Notes: generated by a model not told the origin, from the letters alone. Counted from the stretch's first letter, positions 53,734 to 63,110 are shown. The stretch is DNA of 64,000 nt from Verrucomicrobiota bacterium (GCA_016235555.1 JACRKC010000058.1:28763-92762); one strand, 5' to 3'. Translations and numbers: made by a program.

Positions 53734-54363
53734 CTACAATTCGATGATCCCGCGTTGCACCGCCGCGGTGACGGCTTCGGTGCGCGCGGCGACGTGGAGC
53801 TTCGCGAGGATGTTCTTCAGGTGGTCTTTCACCGTGTGCTCGGAGATGGCGAGCGCCTGGGCGATTTCCTTGTTGGCGCGGCCCTTCGCGATCTCCTTCA
53901 GCACGTCGATCTCGCGCTGCGTGAGCGCCTCGTAGGTGCTGCGCACGGCCAGCCGCGTCGCGACATCCCGCGGCACCCAGCGCTCGCCCGCCGCCACCGC
54001 GCGGATGGCGGTGATCAATCCTTCGCCCGAGGAACTCTTCAACACGTAGCCACACGCGCCCGCCTGGAGCGCGCGATGAATGTCCTCGTCGCCGCTGTAG
54101 GCCGTGAGCACGAGGATGCGGGCGGCGGGAAACTCCGCCCGGATGAGCTCGATCGCCTCGTTGCCGTTTTTGACGGGCATGCGCAGGTCGAGGAGCGCGA
54201 CGTCGGGCCGGTGGCGCGCGTAGCATTCGACCGCCTGCGCGCCGTCGGCCGCCTGCGCGACCACCCGCAGGTCCGGCTCGGCCTGGATCACCGCGACGAG
54301 CCCGCTGCGGACGATGAAATGATCGTCCGCCACCAGCACCTCGATCTTGCCATCGGCGGTCAT
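53734..54363 (-). CDS. NarL/LuxR-type response regulator
   Basis: 209 residues. Receiver domain with acidic pair near 13-14 (VADDHFIVRSG), phosphoacceptor Asp59 in ALLDLRMP, and the conserved Thr and Lys in LTAYS and GYVLKSSSG. The LuxR helix-turn-helix is at about 147-205 (LTQREIDVLKEIAKGRANKE, IAQALAISEHTVKDHL). Start overlaps the sensor kinase stop by 4 bp. It probably controls genes of the divergent receptor and glycosidase nearby (inference). Confidence 0.95.
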   Translation of the reverse strand: MTADGKIEVLVADDHFIVRSGLVAVIQAEPDLRVVAQAADGAQAVECYARHRPDVALLDLRMPVKNGNEAIELIRAEFPAARILVLTAYSGDEDIHRALQAGACGYVLKSSSGEGLITAIRAVAAGERWVPRDVATRLAVRSTYEALTQREIDVLKEIAKGRANKEIAQALAISEHTVKDHLKNILAKLHVAARTEAVTAAVQRGIIEL

Positions 54364-56573
54364 GGGGAACGGACCGCCGCCGGCGCCGCCTCCGGCTCCA
54401 GCGGAATCTCCACCACGATCGCGGTGCCGCGGCCCGGCGAGCTGTTGATCTTGAGGCCGCCGGCCAGGCGCTTGGCGCGCTCGGCCATCCCGAGCAGCCC
54501 GAAGTGGCCCTCGCCGGCGGGCGGGGCCGCACTGGGCGTGAAGCCCGCACCGTCGTCCTCCACCCGCAGCACGAGCGCGCGCGCGCTGAATTCGAGGGCC
54601 AGCCGCACCCGCGTGGCGCGGGCGTGCTTGGCGATGTTGGTGAGCGCCTCCTGTCCGATGCGCAGCACGTTCTCCTCGACGATTTCGGGCAGCGTGCGCC
54701 GTTCGCCCGTCGTCTGAAACTCAACCGCGAGGGCCGTGCCGTCCGCGACCTGCTCCGCGCTGCGCCGGAGCGCGCCCGCGAGGTCGAACTGCTCGAGTTC
54801 GCGCGAACGCAGATCCCAGATCGAATGGCGCAGCTCGACCTGGCTTTGGCGGAGCCAGTTGCGGGCGAGCTGGAGGTGATCGCCCGCGACCGTCGGATCG
54901 CGCGGCGCGAGCTTCGCGGAGGTGTCCAGGTGCAGCGCGATGCCGGTGAGCGTCTGTTCGAGCGTGTCGTGCAGATCGCGCGCGAGCCGCGTGCGCTCGG
55001 CGAGCACGGCCTTGAACTGCACCTCGGCGGTCTTGCGCGCCGTCATCTCGGTCTGCAACTGCGCGGAGCGCTCGATCACTTTTTCCTCGAGCGTGTCGTG
55101 CGCCTCCTGGAGGAGCCGCTGGGCCTGCTCGCGCTCGCGGATCAACTCGCGGAGCGCGGCGTTCTTTTTCGCGACGGTGAGCAGCCACACCACCACGGCG
55201 AGCAGCACGACGCTCAGCAGGCCCACGCCGGCGGCGAGGCGGCCCGGCGTCCACCAACTCGGCCGCGCCATCACGCGCAACGCGGCCGGCGCGGCGAGCC
55301 GCAGCTTGAACGACGTGATCCGTCCAAGCGCATCGGCCGCCGCCACGCACACCCCGTCCGCCGCGATCACGCTGCCGATCGGGATCGCCGCGAGCGCGGG
55401 ATCCTCCGCCTTCGCCTCGTGTTCGAGGGTGAAGGTGAGGTCGCCGTCCTGGAGCAGCCACGTCGTCTCCACGCCGGCAAACCGGACGGCGGGCCGGGCC
55501 ACCGGGCGCGTCGTGCGATCGAGAATCCGGCCGCGCAGCGTCACGAGGCTGCCGTGGTGCCGGCCGCGCAGGATCTCCGCGGCGGCGACCGCCACCGGCG
55601 CCGGCGCCGGACGCTGGTCGGCCGCGCGCCGCAGTTCGGCGTCCCGCAGGATCGGCAGGTGGTTGTCGAAGGCGAGAAAGCCCGCCGCATCGATCGTCTC
55701 GCCGGCCGCAAACCGGTCCGGCTGCGTGGTCTCGAGCCGGATGCCGCCCGACTCGTCCTGCACGAAAATCTCCGCGCCCACCCGCTGGAGCGTCACCGTG
55801 CCCCGGATATGCACCCGCTGGTCCGAGCGGCTGCCGCGGCGGTATTGCGCGACGTTGTTCACCGGGATCGCCGGTTGCGCGAAGGGCGACTCGGTCTCGC
55901 GGGCCAGCACCGTGAAATCCTCGACCCGCGGCACGTAGACCGCGACCGAGGTGAGCTGGCGCATCGCGGTGTTGTAGTGTGTGGCGGTCGTCCCGCGCAC
56001 GCGCACCCGGGCGGCGACGAGCCTGTCCGGCGGCAAGTCGTCGGGCAGGCGGGCGAAAACCTCCAGCCGGTAACCCCCGAGCGCGAGTTGGAGCGCGAGG
56101 CGGCCATCCTCGATGCGCGCGGTCCGCACCCAGCCGGTGACTTCCACGCGCAGGCCGTCCTCGACGCCGGCCTCGAGATTTTCGACCAGCACCTGTTTCG
56201 CCTCGGGCAAGGGCGCCGTGCCGGTCACCCGCCACTGCGGCGCGCTGATGATCGGCGCAAACGCCCCGGGGTGGCTGATCCCCGCGACCGCGACCATCTC
56301 GCCCGGCGCGGGCGCCGGGCGCCCGAGATTTTCCACGAACACGCCGCCGGTCGCATCCTGCACGAAGAACTGCCCCTTCCAATCCGGCTCGGCCGCTGTC
56401 ACGACGCCGCTCACGGCGACCTTGAGCTGCCGGCTCGCCTGATCCGCGGTGAGCGAGAGCACGGCCGCGGCCGTCGTGAGCGGCTCGGCCGGATCGCCGG
56501 GCGCGGCGCGCAGCACGACCGCCGCCGCTCCGAGCAGGAGCAGGACGCGCAGCGTCGATTTTCCGCGAGCCAT
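54360..56573 (-). CDS. Sensor histidine kinase (HisKA_3 type) with OB-like periplasmic repeats
   Basis: 737 residues from the ATG at 56573. Signal sequence (VLLLLGAAAVVLRAA), then a periplasmic region (30-430) of two or three OB-like units, each with a GxVT...GQFFVQDATGGVFVEN-type strand pattern, then a membrane helix near 443-465 (LLSVVLLAVVVWLLTVAKK), a coiled coil and the kinase core: LARDLHDTLEQTLTGIALHL with the phospho-His, an N-box QEALTNIAKHARAT, and DDGAGF and GHFGLLGM. Its partner response regulator follows with a 4 bp overlap. It is divergent from the TonB receptor 195 bp away, so it may sense that receptor's ligand. Confidence 0.9.
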   Translation of the reverse strand: MARGKSTLRVLLLLGAAAVVLRAAPGDPAEPLTTAAAVLSLTADQASRQLKVAVSGVVTAAEPDWKGQFFVQDATGGVFVENLGRPAPAPGEMVAVAGISHPGAFAPIISAPQWRVTGTAPLPEAKQVLVENLEAGVEDGLRVEVTGWVRTARIEDGRLALQLALGGYRLEVFARLPDDLPPDRLVAARVRVRGTTATHYNTAMRQLTSVAVYVPRVEDFTVLARETESPFAQPAIPVNNVAQYRRGSRSDQRVHIRGTVTLQRVGAEIFVQDESGGIRLETTQPDRFAAGETIDAAGFLAFDNHLPILRDAELRRAADQRPAPAPVAVAAAEILRGRHHGSLVTLRGRILDRTTRPVARPAVRFAGVETTWLLQDGDLTFTLEHEAKAEDPALAAIPIGSVIAADGVCVAAADALGRITSFKLRLAAPAALRVMARPSWWTPGRLAAGVGLLSVVLLAVVVWLLTVAKKNAALRELIREREQAQRLLQEAHDTLEEKVIERSAQLQTEMTARKTAEVQFKAVLAERTRLARDLHDTLEQTLTGIALHLDTSAKLAPRDPTVAGDHLQLARNWLRQSQVELRHSIWDLRSRELEQFDLAGALRRSAEQVADGTALAVEFQTTGERRTLPEIVEENVLRIGQEALTNIAKHARATRVRLALEFSARALVLRVEDDGAGFTPSAAPPAGEGHFGLLGMAERAKRLAGGLKINSSPGRGTAIVVEIPLEPEAAPAAVRSP

Positions 56574-56768
56574 GGGGTGAGGTGCGACGATTCCGCCGCA
56601 CGGCGCGGGCGTTTCCAAGCCTAGTCTTTCCCCTCGAAAGAGGGATGCGGACACCCGGCGCCACCTGCTACGTTTCCCCGGCCCCTCGTTCTTCATCCCC
56701 TCGCGTCTCGGCGATGCCCGTCGCCGGCGATCGCGTTTTTCTCCAACCAACACCAACCCCACCAAAGC

Positions 56769-59699
56769 ATGAATCAGACGAAGCTGCTCCTCGTCCTCTG
56801 CGCCTCCGCCGGACTTTCCCTGAGCCCCGGCCTGCGCGCCCAGACCGCCCCGAAACCGAAAGCCGACGCCGACGAAACCGTCACGCTGTCGCCCTTCACC
56901 GTCAGCACCGACAAAGACAAAGGCTACCGCGCCACCAACTCGATCTCCGGCTCGCGCCTCGACACGGCCATCAAGGATCTTCCGATGCCGCTCGAGGTCA
57001 TCACCGAGCAGTTCCTCGTCGACACGGGCGCGAAGGATCTCCGCCAGGGCCTCCGCTACAGCGCGGGCATCCAGCTCCAGTCCCAAAACGACTACGGCAC
57101 CCCCGGCGGCGCCTACCAAGGTCCCGGCGGCGTCAACAACCCCGAGGGCGCCACCGCCAACCGCAGCCAGACCTCGGTGAAAATCCGCGGCTTCGTCACC
57201 GAGTCCGTCCTCCGCGACGGCTACCTGCGCCAAAACTCCACCGACTCGATCAACATCGGCCGCGTCGAAGTCGTGCGCGGTCCGGCCGCGCTGCTCTACG
57301 GCGTCGGCAATTTCGGCGGCATCGTGAACTACCTGCCGAAACTCCCCGAAGCGAAACAGCAGGGCTCCGTCGGTCTGTCGGCCGGCAGTTACGGTCTGAA
57401 ACGCGCCACGCTCGACGTGACCGGCCCGATCTCGAAGACCTGGGATTTCAACTACCGCCTCACCGCCGCGTGGGAGGACGCCGATGACTACACGATGTTC
57501 CGCAAATCCTCGAACCGCTTCATCTCCCCCGTCCTCACCTTCAAGCCCACCAAGACCACCAGCGTCGTCGTCGACTACGAGAACGGCAACGCGAAGGACC
57601 AGGGCGTGGGCTTCCTCCGCGTGCGCTCCTCCGTCGGCCCCGGCCCGAACAACGACCAGAACGAGCACGCCGCGTTCTACACCCTCCCCGGCACCAATCC
57701 GCGCACCTTCCGTTGGAGCGGTCCCGACACCCACCTCGACACCCGCGCCGACAACCTCCGCCTCCAGCTCACCCAGCAGCTCGCCGACAACCTCCACCTC
57801 CTCGTCGGCTACAACCGCTCCTCCGTCAAATTCGGCAAGCTCGACGTCATCGGCAACCTCCAGGGCTGGACCGACCAGTTCCCCAACGCCGACACCGCGT
57901 TTGGTTTCGTGCCCTTCATCCCCGCTGATCCCATCAACGGCGACAGCAGCACCGGCCTCGGCGATCCCACCAAGCCCAATCGCGCCACGCTCGCCTACCG
58001 CTGGGTCGGCGACGACACCCGCAACGACCGCGATCAGGTGCGCGCCGAACTCGTCTACAAATTCAAGCTGGCCGAGGGGAACGCCAACCGCTGGCTCCGC
58101 ATGGACAACATGATCATGGCCGGCCACACCGAGCTGCGTTTCGACAACGAGGTGACGACCTACCAGTCCGCGATGGACGCGAAGAACAGCTTCTCGTGGG
58201 TCACCAACTACTACAACCCGACCAACGCCAGCCCGCTCCGCTTCGGCCAGAAGCAGGCCAACGGCACGCCGGAGATGCCCTACCTCAAGAACCGCGGCGT
58301 CGACGCCACCACGTGGAATCAGGCGAACTACGCCGTCTTCCAGGGCCGGCTGCTCGACAACCGTCTGACCATCGTGTCCGGCGTCCGCCGCGATCGCAAC
58401 GAAACCACCGCCACCAACACCACCTTCCTCCGCAACGGCCCGCCCGACGTCGTCACCTCCCGCCGCCCGGCCGCCTCCGAAACGACCTATCAGAACGGCG
58501 CCTCGTTCCAGGTGACGCGCGAACTCTCCGTCTACGCCCTCAAGTCCGGCGGCCTCCAGCCCAACTTCACCGGCAACCGCGACACCGACGGCAAGCCGCT
58601 GCCCGCCACGCTCGCCAAGAGCAAGGAACTCGGCCTCAAGCTCGATCTCTTCAACGGCAAGGTCACCGGCACGGTCAGCGCCTTCAAAATCAAGCGCACC
58701 AATTCCCCGATCTTCTACTGGTGGGCGCCGACCTCCAACTACTCCAATCGCTTCAACCCGAATCGCGACATCGTTTATCAGGTGAACGATTTCCGTCCGA
58801 GCAGCCTCGGCGGCCCGGGCAACAACGGCGCCGGCCAGGCGTCCCTCGCCCAGTGGAATGCCGGCCTCGCCGCCGGCACCATCTATCAAGTCGGCAACAA
58901 CTGGTATGCCAACGCTTCCAAGCCCACCGGTGCCGCCTTCCTCGACGCCGTCTTCGACTTCACCAAGGCCAACAAGTTCTCGTGGCCGGGCTGGCTCTAC
59001 AACACCGACGCCAACACCAACAACACCTGGGACACCCGCGCCAGCGGCCCCGACGGCAGCGAATACGTCCTCGGCGCCGACACCTCCAAGGGCTGGGACA
59101 CCCAGCTCATGTTCACGCCCAACGAAAATCTCCAGATCGTCTTCGGCTACGCCCACGTCAGCCGCGTCGTCGAAAGCGCCGGCAAGTTCTCCAAGTCGCC
59201 CTATCCGCAGGACAAGTGGGCGGTCTGGTATTTCCCGAACACCGACTGGGGTCTGACCAGCACTCCCCTCAACAAGGCCTACGCCACCGCCGGTGACAGC
59301 TCCTCCTGGACCGGCACCAACTGGGGCCAGGGCCTGCCGATGGACGACACCCCCGAACACCAGTTCACCGCGTGGGCCAACTACAAGTTCCCGAACAAGG
59401 GCCCGCTCAAGGGCCTCACCGTCGGCGCCGGCGGCTCGCACGAATCGCCCCGCCTCTACCTCTCCGGCCTCACGCACGGCGGCGGCCAGCAGATCACCGA
59501 CAAGAACGGCAACCCGGTCATGCTCCGCACGCGTGCGCGCCTGAACGTCGACCTGATGGTCCGCTACGGCTTCAAGCTCGGCGAGCACGACTCGAGCGTG
59601 CAGTTGAACGTCAACAACCTCCTCAACGACCAGAAAGTCTACGGCCTGATCTACTCGGCGCCCACCACCGCGCGCCTCGAATTCCACTACGGCTTCTGA
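56769..59699 (+). CDS. TonB-dependent receptor
   Basis: 976 residues. Signal peptide (LLLVLCASAGLSLSPGLRAQ), LSPFTVSTDKDKGYRATNS (about 40-58), plug with DLPMPLEVITEQFLVDTGAK, VKIRGFVTESVLRDGYLRQN, NIGRVEVVRGPAALLYGVG and a barrel to the terminal aromatic FHYGF. It resembles siderophore-type FhuE/FpvA-like receptors of Verrucomicrobiota but without an STN domain. The role is energy-dependent uptake through the outer membrane. Divergent from a two-component pair and followed by a GH30 glycosidase, so a glycan or glycoside ligand is possible. Confidence 0.93.
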   Translation: MNQTKLLLVLCASAGLSLSPGLRAQTAPKPKADADETVTLSPFTVSTDKDKGYRATNSISGSRLDTAIKDLPMPLEVITEQFLVDTGAKDLRQGLRYSAGIQLQSQNDYGTPGGAYQGPGGVNNPEGATANRSQTSVKIRGFVTESVLRDGYLRQNSTDSINIGRVEVVRGPAALLYGVGNFGGIVNYLPKLPEAKQQGSVGLSAGSYGLKRATLDVTGPISKTWDFNYRLTAAWEDADDYTMFRKSSNRFISPVLTFKPTKTTSVVVDYENGNAKDQGVGFLRVRSSVGPGPNNDQNEHAAFYTLPGTNPRTFRWSGPDTHLDTRADNLRLQLTQQLADNLHLLVGYNRSSVKFGKLDVIGNLQGWTDQFPNADTAFGFVPFIPADPINGDSSTGLGDPTKPNRATLAYRWVGDDTRNDRDQVRAELVYKFKLAEGNANRWLRMDNMIMAGHTELRFDNEVTTYQSAMDAKNSFSWVTNYYNPTNASPLRFGQKQANGTPEMPYLKNRGVDATTWNQANYAVFQGRLLDNRLTIVSGVRRDRNETTATNTTFLRNGPPDVVTSRRPAASETTYQNGASFQVTRELSVYALKSGGLQPNFTGNRDTDGKPLPATLAKSKELGLKLDLFNGKVTGTVSAFKIKRTNSPIFYWWAPTSNYSNRFNPNRDIVYQVNDFRPSSLGGPGNNGAGQASLAQWNAGLAAGTIYQVGNNWYANASKPTGAAFLDAVFDFTKANKFSWPGWLYNTDANTNNTWDTRASGPDGSEYVLGADTSKGWDTQLMFTPNENLQIVFGYAHVSRVVESAGKFSKSPYPQDKWAVWYFPNTDWGLTSTPLNKAYATAGDSSSWTGTNWGQGLPMDDTPEHQFTAWANYKFPNKGPLKGLTVGAGGSHESPRLYLSGLTHGGGQQITDKNGNPVMLRTRARLNVDLMVRYGFKLGEHDSSVQLNVNNLLNDQKVYGLIYSAPTTARLEFHYGF

Positions 59700-59754
59700 G
59701 CGCACCGGCCGGCGCCCGCCAGGCGCGCGTCACCTATTGGTCGCGCGCGCTTGG

Positions 59755-59853
59755 TGGTGGGCGGGCACGCCCCGTGCCCGCATTCGAATCAGTTCCAAGT
59801 TGCTCTCCGGACCATCGTGCGGGCACGGGGACGTGCCCGCCCACCTTTCGAAC
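59755..59853. repeat. Long inverted repeat before the GH30 gene
   Basis: GTGGGCGGGCACG and CGTGCCCGCCCAC are the outer arms, about 75 bp apart, each followed or preceded by a second arm (CCCCGTGCCCGC and GCGGGCACGGGG). It lies between the receptor stop and the GH30 start. Confidence 0.8.
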
Positions 59854-59870
59854 CGATCCAAACGCGAGCC

Positions 59871-61310
59871 ATGGCTGGCCTAGTCTCCACTTCTTTCCTT
59901 CTCCGCTCGCGCCTCGCGCTGGCCGCCACGTGCGCCGCACTGCTGCTCCGTCCTGCCTTCGCCGCCAGCCGCTGGACCGTGCATGAAACCGCGCGCGACA
60001 ACGGCCACCGGCTCGCCTCCGTGGCGGCGCCCCCGGTCGCCGCAGCGCCCTCCGACGCCGTCATCACGCTCGATCCAGCCCGGCGTTTCCAGGAGATGAT
60101 CGGCTTCGGCGGCGCCCTCACCGAATCCTCGGCGTGGGTGCTCGCCCAGCTGCCGCCCGAAGCGCGCCGCGAGGTGCTCCGCCGTTACTACGATCCGCGC
60201 GACGGCATCGGCTACACCCTCGCGCGCACGCACCTCAACAGTTGCGATTTCTCCCTGCACATGTGGGCGCTCGACGAGGTGCCGGGCGACTACGACCTGC
60301 TCCATTTTTCCCTCGCGCCGATGCGCCGCTGGCTCCTGCCGCTGCTGCACGACGCCCGCGCCGTCGCCGGAGCCGACCGCTTCAAGCTCCTCGTCTCACC
60401 GTGGAGCCCGCCCGCCTGGATGAAGACCAACGCCCGCATGGACGACGGCGGCTCTTTGCGAAACGAATACCGCCCGGCCTGGGCCAACTACTTCGTGCGC
60501 TTCCTCCAAGCCATGCAGGACGAGGAACGCTTTCCCATCTGGGCGTTCACCGTCCAAAACGAACCCGAAGCCCACCAGACGTGGGAATCCTGCCTCTACA
60601 CCGCCGAGCAGGAGCGCGACTTCATCCGCGATCACCTCGGCCCCGCCCTCGCCCGCAGTCCGTTTTCCTCCGTCAAACTCATCGGCTGGGATCACAACCG
60701 CGATCACCTCGAAGCCCGCGCTGAAGCCCTGCTCGGCGATCCCGCCACCGCCCGCTACCTCTGGGGTCTCGGCCTCCACTGGTATGCGAGCGACGATTTC
60801 GCCGCCGCCGCGCGCGTGCGCGAACGTTTCCCCGACAAGGCGCTCCTCTTCACCGAGGGTTGCTGGGGCGTCGGTCCCGGCATGGGGAGTTGGGAGCACG
60901 GCGAGAACTACGCGCTCCAGATGCTCGGCGACTTCGCGCACGGCGTGGGCGGTTTCATCGACTGGAACATCGTGCTCGACCAGCGCGGCGGCCCCAACCA
61001 CGTCGGCAACTTCTGCGACGCCCCCGTGATCGTCGACACCACCACCAAGACGGTGCGTTACAGCCCCGCGTTCTACTACATCGCCCACTTCAGTCGCTTC
61101 GTCCGTCCCGGCGCGCACCGGATCGCGCTCACCAGCACCGCCGCCCCGCTCCGCTCCATCGCCTTCGCCAATCCCGACGGCGCCCTCGTCGCCGTCGTGA
61201 TCAATCCCGGCGCCGCGCCCGCCGAATTCACCCTCGCCGCCGCCGGCGAAACCCTCCGCTGCACCATCCCGCCGCGCGCCATCCAGACCTACGTCCACCC
61301 GCGTTCCTAG
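59871..61310 (+). CDS. Exported glycoside hydrolase family 30 (glucosylceramidase-like)
   Basis: 479 residues from the ATG at 59871, giving a signal peptide (RLALAATCAALLLRPAFA). The frame upstream consists of an inverted repeat. GH30 features: QEMIGFGGALTESSAW, LVSPWSPPAWMKTN, the acid/base Glu231 in VQNEPEAHQTWESC and the nucleophile Glu329 in LLFTEGCWG. Length and ALTESSAW favour subfamily 1 (beta-glucosylceramidase/beta-glucosidase-like). It hydrolyses beta-linked glycosides in the periplasm or outside. It follows the receptor, in the same direction, after an inverted repeat. Confidence 0.93.
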   Translation: MAGLVSTSFLLRSRLALAATCAALLLRPAFAASRWTVHETARDNGHRLASVAAPPVAAAPSDAVITLDPARRFQEMIGFGGALTESSAWVLAQLPPEARREVLRRYYDPRDGIGYTLARTHLNSCDFSLHMWALDEVPGDYDLLHFSLAPMRRWLLPLLHDARAVAGADRFKLLVSPWSPPAWMKTNARMDDGGSLRNEYRPAWANYFVRFLQAMQDEERFPIWAFTVQNEPEAHQTWESCLYTAEQERDFIRDHLGPALARSPFSSVKLIGWDHNRDHLEARAEALLGDPATARYLWGLGLHWYASDDFAAAARVRERFPDKALLFTEGCWGVGPGMGSWEHGENYALQMLGDFAHGVGGFIDWNIVLDQRGGPNHVGNFCDAPVIVDTTTKTVRYSPAFYYIAHFSRFVRPGAHRIALTSTAAPLRSIAFANPDGALVAVVINPGAAPAEFTLAAAGETLRCTIPPRAIQTYVHPRS

Positions 61311-61312
61311 CG

Positions 61313-61413
61313 CGCTCTAAGTTGAAGTGTAGCCGCGATCGGCTGGTAGGTCGGGGTTTATCCCCGACACGTGCCCGCCTGCGGCGGGCGTCGGGCGTAA
61401 AGCCCGACCTACG
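61313..61413. repeat. Composite dispersed repeat, copy 3 (with an additional nested hairpin)
   Basis: TAAGTTGAAGTGTAGCCG, then GGTAGGTCGGGG, an inserted GCCCGCC-TGC-GGCGGGC hairpin, and GTCGGGC-GTAAA-GCCCGAC. The first part is the inverted tail of copy 1 (23726-23762). Confidence 0.85.
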
Positions 61414-61474
61414 AAAACGGCTACGAAAATCTATAAGCCACTGTAGCCTCCACCCCGAAAACCCGCCCCGAAAA

Positions 61475-61497
61475 AGTGTCACCCAATAGGTTACACT
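61475..61497. promoter_or_regulatory. A/T-rich hairpin AGTGTCACC-CAATA-GGTTACACT
   Basis: One mismatch in nine-base arms around CAATA. It resembles the hairpin before the STN receptor (GGTTAC at the same arm). It lies 65 bp beyond the stop of the CDF gene on the minus strand, without a T-run. Confidence 0.5.
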
Positions 61498-61561
61498 GCC
61501 TCTGAAAATCCGGGCTTATCTCGTCCGGAAAATCGCCCGGCAACGGGCGCGGGGCCCACCC

Positions 61562-62470
61562 TCATTTCATCGGCTCGATGTGCACCGAGACGTCGGTGAT
61601 GCCGTGGGTCGCGGAGGCGAGCAGCGCATCCTTGACGGCGTGCGCGATATCGTGGCCCTCGCGCACGGTCAGTTCGCCATCGACGCACACATGGATATCG
61701 ACCAGGTGCGAAAGTCCGCTCTTGCGCACCCGCACCTTGTCGAGCGCCCGCACGCCATCTACCGCGAGCGCGATGAGGCGCACTTCATGTTCGAAGACCG
61801 ATGGCACCGCGGCGTCCATCACATCGCCGAGGGCCTTTTTGATCATCCCCACGCCGTTGTAACCAATCACGAAACAAGCAAACAACGCCGCCCAGTCGTC
61901 GGCCGTCTCCCAGCCCTTGCCGGCGACGAGTGCGATGGTGATGCCGATGAATGCCGCGGCACTCGTCAGCGCGTCCGACCAGTGGTGCATCGCCTCGACC
62001 CCCAGCGCCGTGCTGCCGGCGAGCTTGCCGGCCGCGTTCACGCGTCTCGAAAACCAAGTTTTCGTGCCGATGACGGCCGCGAGCACCAGCAGCGTCCACC
62101 ATGCGGGACCTTGGTGCGGCGTGATGATTTCGCGCACGGCACTCACGCCCACCCACGCCGCCATGCCAAAAACAAACACAGCCACGGCGAGCGCCGCCAG
62201 CGGCTCGGCCTTGCCGTGGCCATAGGGATGGTCCTCATCCGGCGGACGGCCCGCCACCTTGAAACCCGCCCAGACCAGCAGCGAGGTCATCACGTCCAGC
62301 GTGGATTCCGCTCCATCGGCGATCAGCGCGTAGGTGTTGCCCAAGATGCCTCCGGCAAACTTCACGATCGCGAGCACCACGTTCAGCCCGATGCCCCGCA
62401 GCACCAGCTGTGCGCTGTCGCGGGCGCGTTGCTGCGTGGCGGCGTGATGGCGGGCGAGTTCGGTCGGCAC
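61562..62470 (-). CDS. Cation diffusion facilitator (CDF) transporter
   Basis: 302 residues with six hydrophobic helices and a C-terminal cytoplasmic ferredoxin-like domain. Metal motifs: ALIADGAESTLDV in helix 2 (DxxxD-type), DEDHPYGHGKAEPL loop, and AMHHWSDALTSA in helix 5 (HxxxD). The tail (DVSVHIEPM) fits the CTD. It exports divalent metals such as Zn2+, Fe2+ or Mn2+ from the cytosol in exchange for H+. Single-gene unit; upstream is a GTAGCCCCGGC inverted repeat. Confidence 0.93.
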   Translation of the reverse strand: MPTELARHHAATQQRARDSAQLVLRGIGLNVVLAIVKFAGGILGNTYALIADGAESTLDVMTSLLVWAGFKVAGRPPDEDHPYGHGKAEPLAALAVAVFVFGMAAWVGVSAVREIITPHQGPAWWTLLVLAAVIGTKTWFSRRVNAAGKLAGSTALGVEAMHHWSDALTSAAAFIGITIALVAGKGWETADDWAALFACFVIGYNGVGMIKKALGDVMDAAVPSVFEHEVRLIALAVDGVRALDKVRVRKSGLSHLVDIHVCVDGELTVREGHDIAHAVKDALLASATHGITDVSVHIEPMK

Positions 62471-62534
62471 AACCTACGAAGTTGAGCGCGGCGCGCGCCG
62501 AGCTCAACGCACATGTGGCAGGCCGGGTGGTTTG

Positions 62535-62596
62535 TAGCCCCGGCTTCAGCCGGCAGGATTGGACCGTCACGATTCCGGCTGAAGCCGGGGCTACGA
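62535..62596. repeat. Inverted repeat GTAGCCCCGGCTTCAGCCGG
   Basis: GTAGCCCCGGCTTCAGCCGG and its reverse complement CCGGCTGAAGCCGGGGCTAC are separated by about 20 bp in the divergent region between the CDF and ACT genes. Each arm is itself a small hairpin. Confidence 0.85.
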
Positions 62597-62656
62597 ACTT
62601 CGTGGCGCGAGCCTGCAATTGACCCCGCCGCCCACGCGGCCCACCCTCGCTGCGCC

Positions 62657-63109
62657 ATGGCCGAGACGTCCACTGTCGCGCACGATCCCGTGAAGCAGTT
62701 TTCCGCCTTCGTCGAAAATCGCGTGGGCCGACTCCACGACCTCGCGCGCCTGCTCAAGGACAACAACGTCCACATCATGGCGATCACCGTGCTCGACACC
62801 ACGGACAGCGCGATCGTGCGCCTCATCGTCGACGACCCCGACAAGGCCCGTGAGCTGATGATCAACAACGACTATCCCTACAGCGAGGGCAACGTGCTCG
62901 CCGTGGAGATCAACGACGAGTCGGAGCTGAAGGGCGTGCTCGACGCACTCTTCGAGGCCGAGATCAACGTCCACTACGTCTACAGCTTCATCAAGCGCCC
63001 CAACTTCAAGTCCGCCCTCGCCCTGCATGTGGAGGATTCCGACGTGGCCGCGCAGTCGCTCGCGCAACGGGGATTCCGCACGCTGACGCAGGGGGAAATT
63101 TCGCGCTGA
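62657..63109 (+). CDS. Tandem ACT-domain protein
   Basis: 150 residues from the ATG at 62657. First ACT unit: FSAFVENRVGRLHDLARLLK DNNVHIMAITVL, then RLIVDDPDKARELMINNDY; second: VLAVEINDESELKGVLDAL and EINVHYVYSFI. ACT pairs bind amino acids or other small ligands and regulate enzymes or transporters. No catalytic partner is next to it. Cytosolic. Confidence 0.9.
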   Translation: MAETSTVAHDPVKQFSAFVENRVGRLHDLARLLKDNNVHIMAITVLDTTDSAIVRLIVDDPDKARELMINNDYPYSEGNVLAVEINDESELKGVLDALFEAEINVHYVYSFIKRPNFKSALALHVEDSDVAAQSLAQRGFRTLTQGEISR

Positions 63110-63110
63110 A

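Noticed and set aside
56574..59705. Open minus-strand frame extending the histidine kinase by more than 1,000 residues
   Set aside because: It is the reverse of the TonB receptor gene; a GC-rich codon-position effect keeps the antisense frame open. The signal peptide at 56573 marks the real start.
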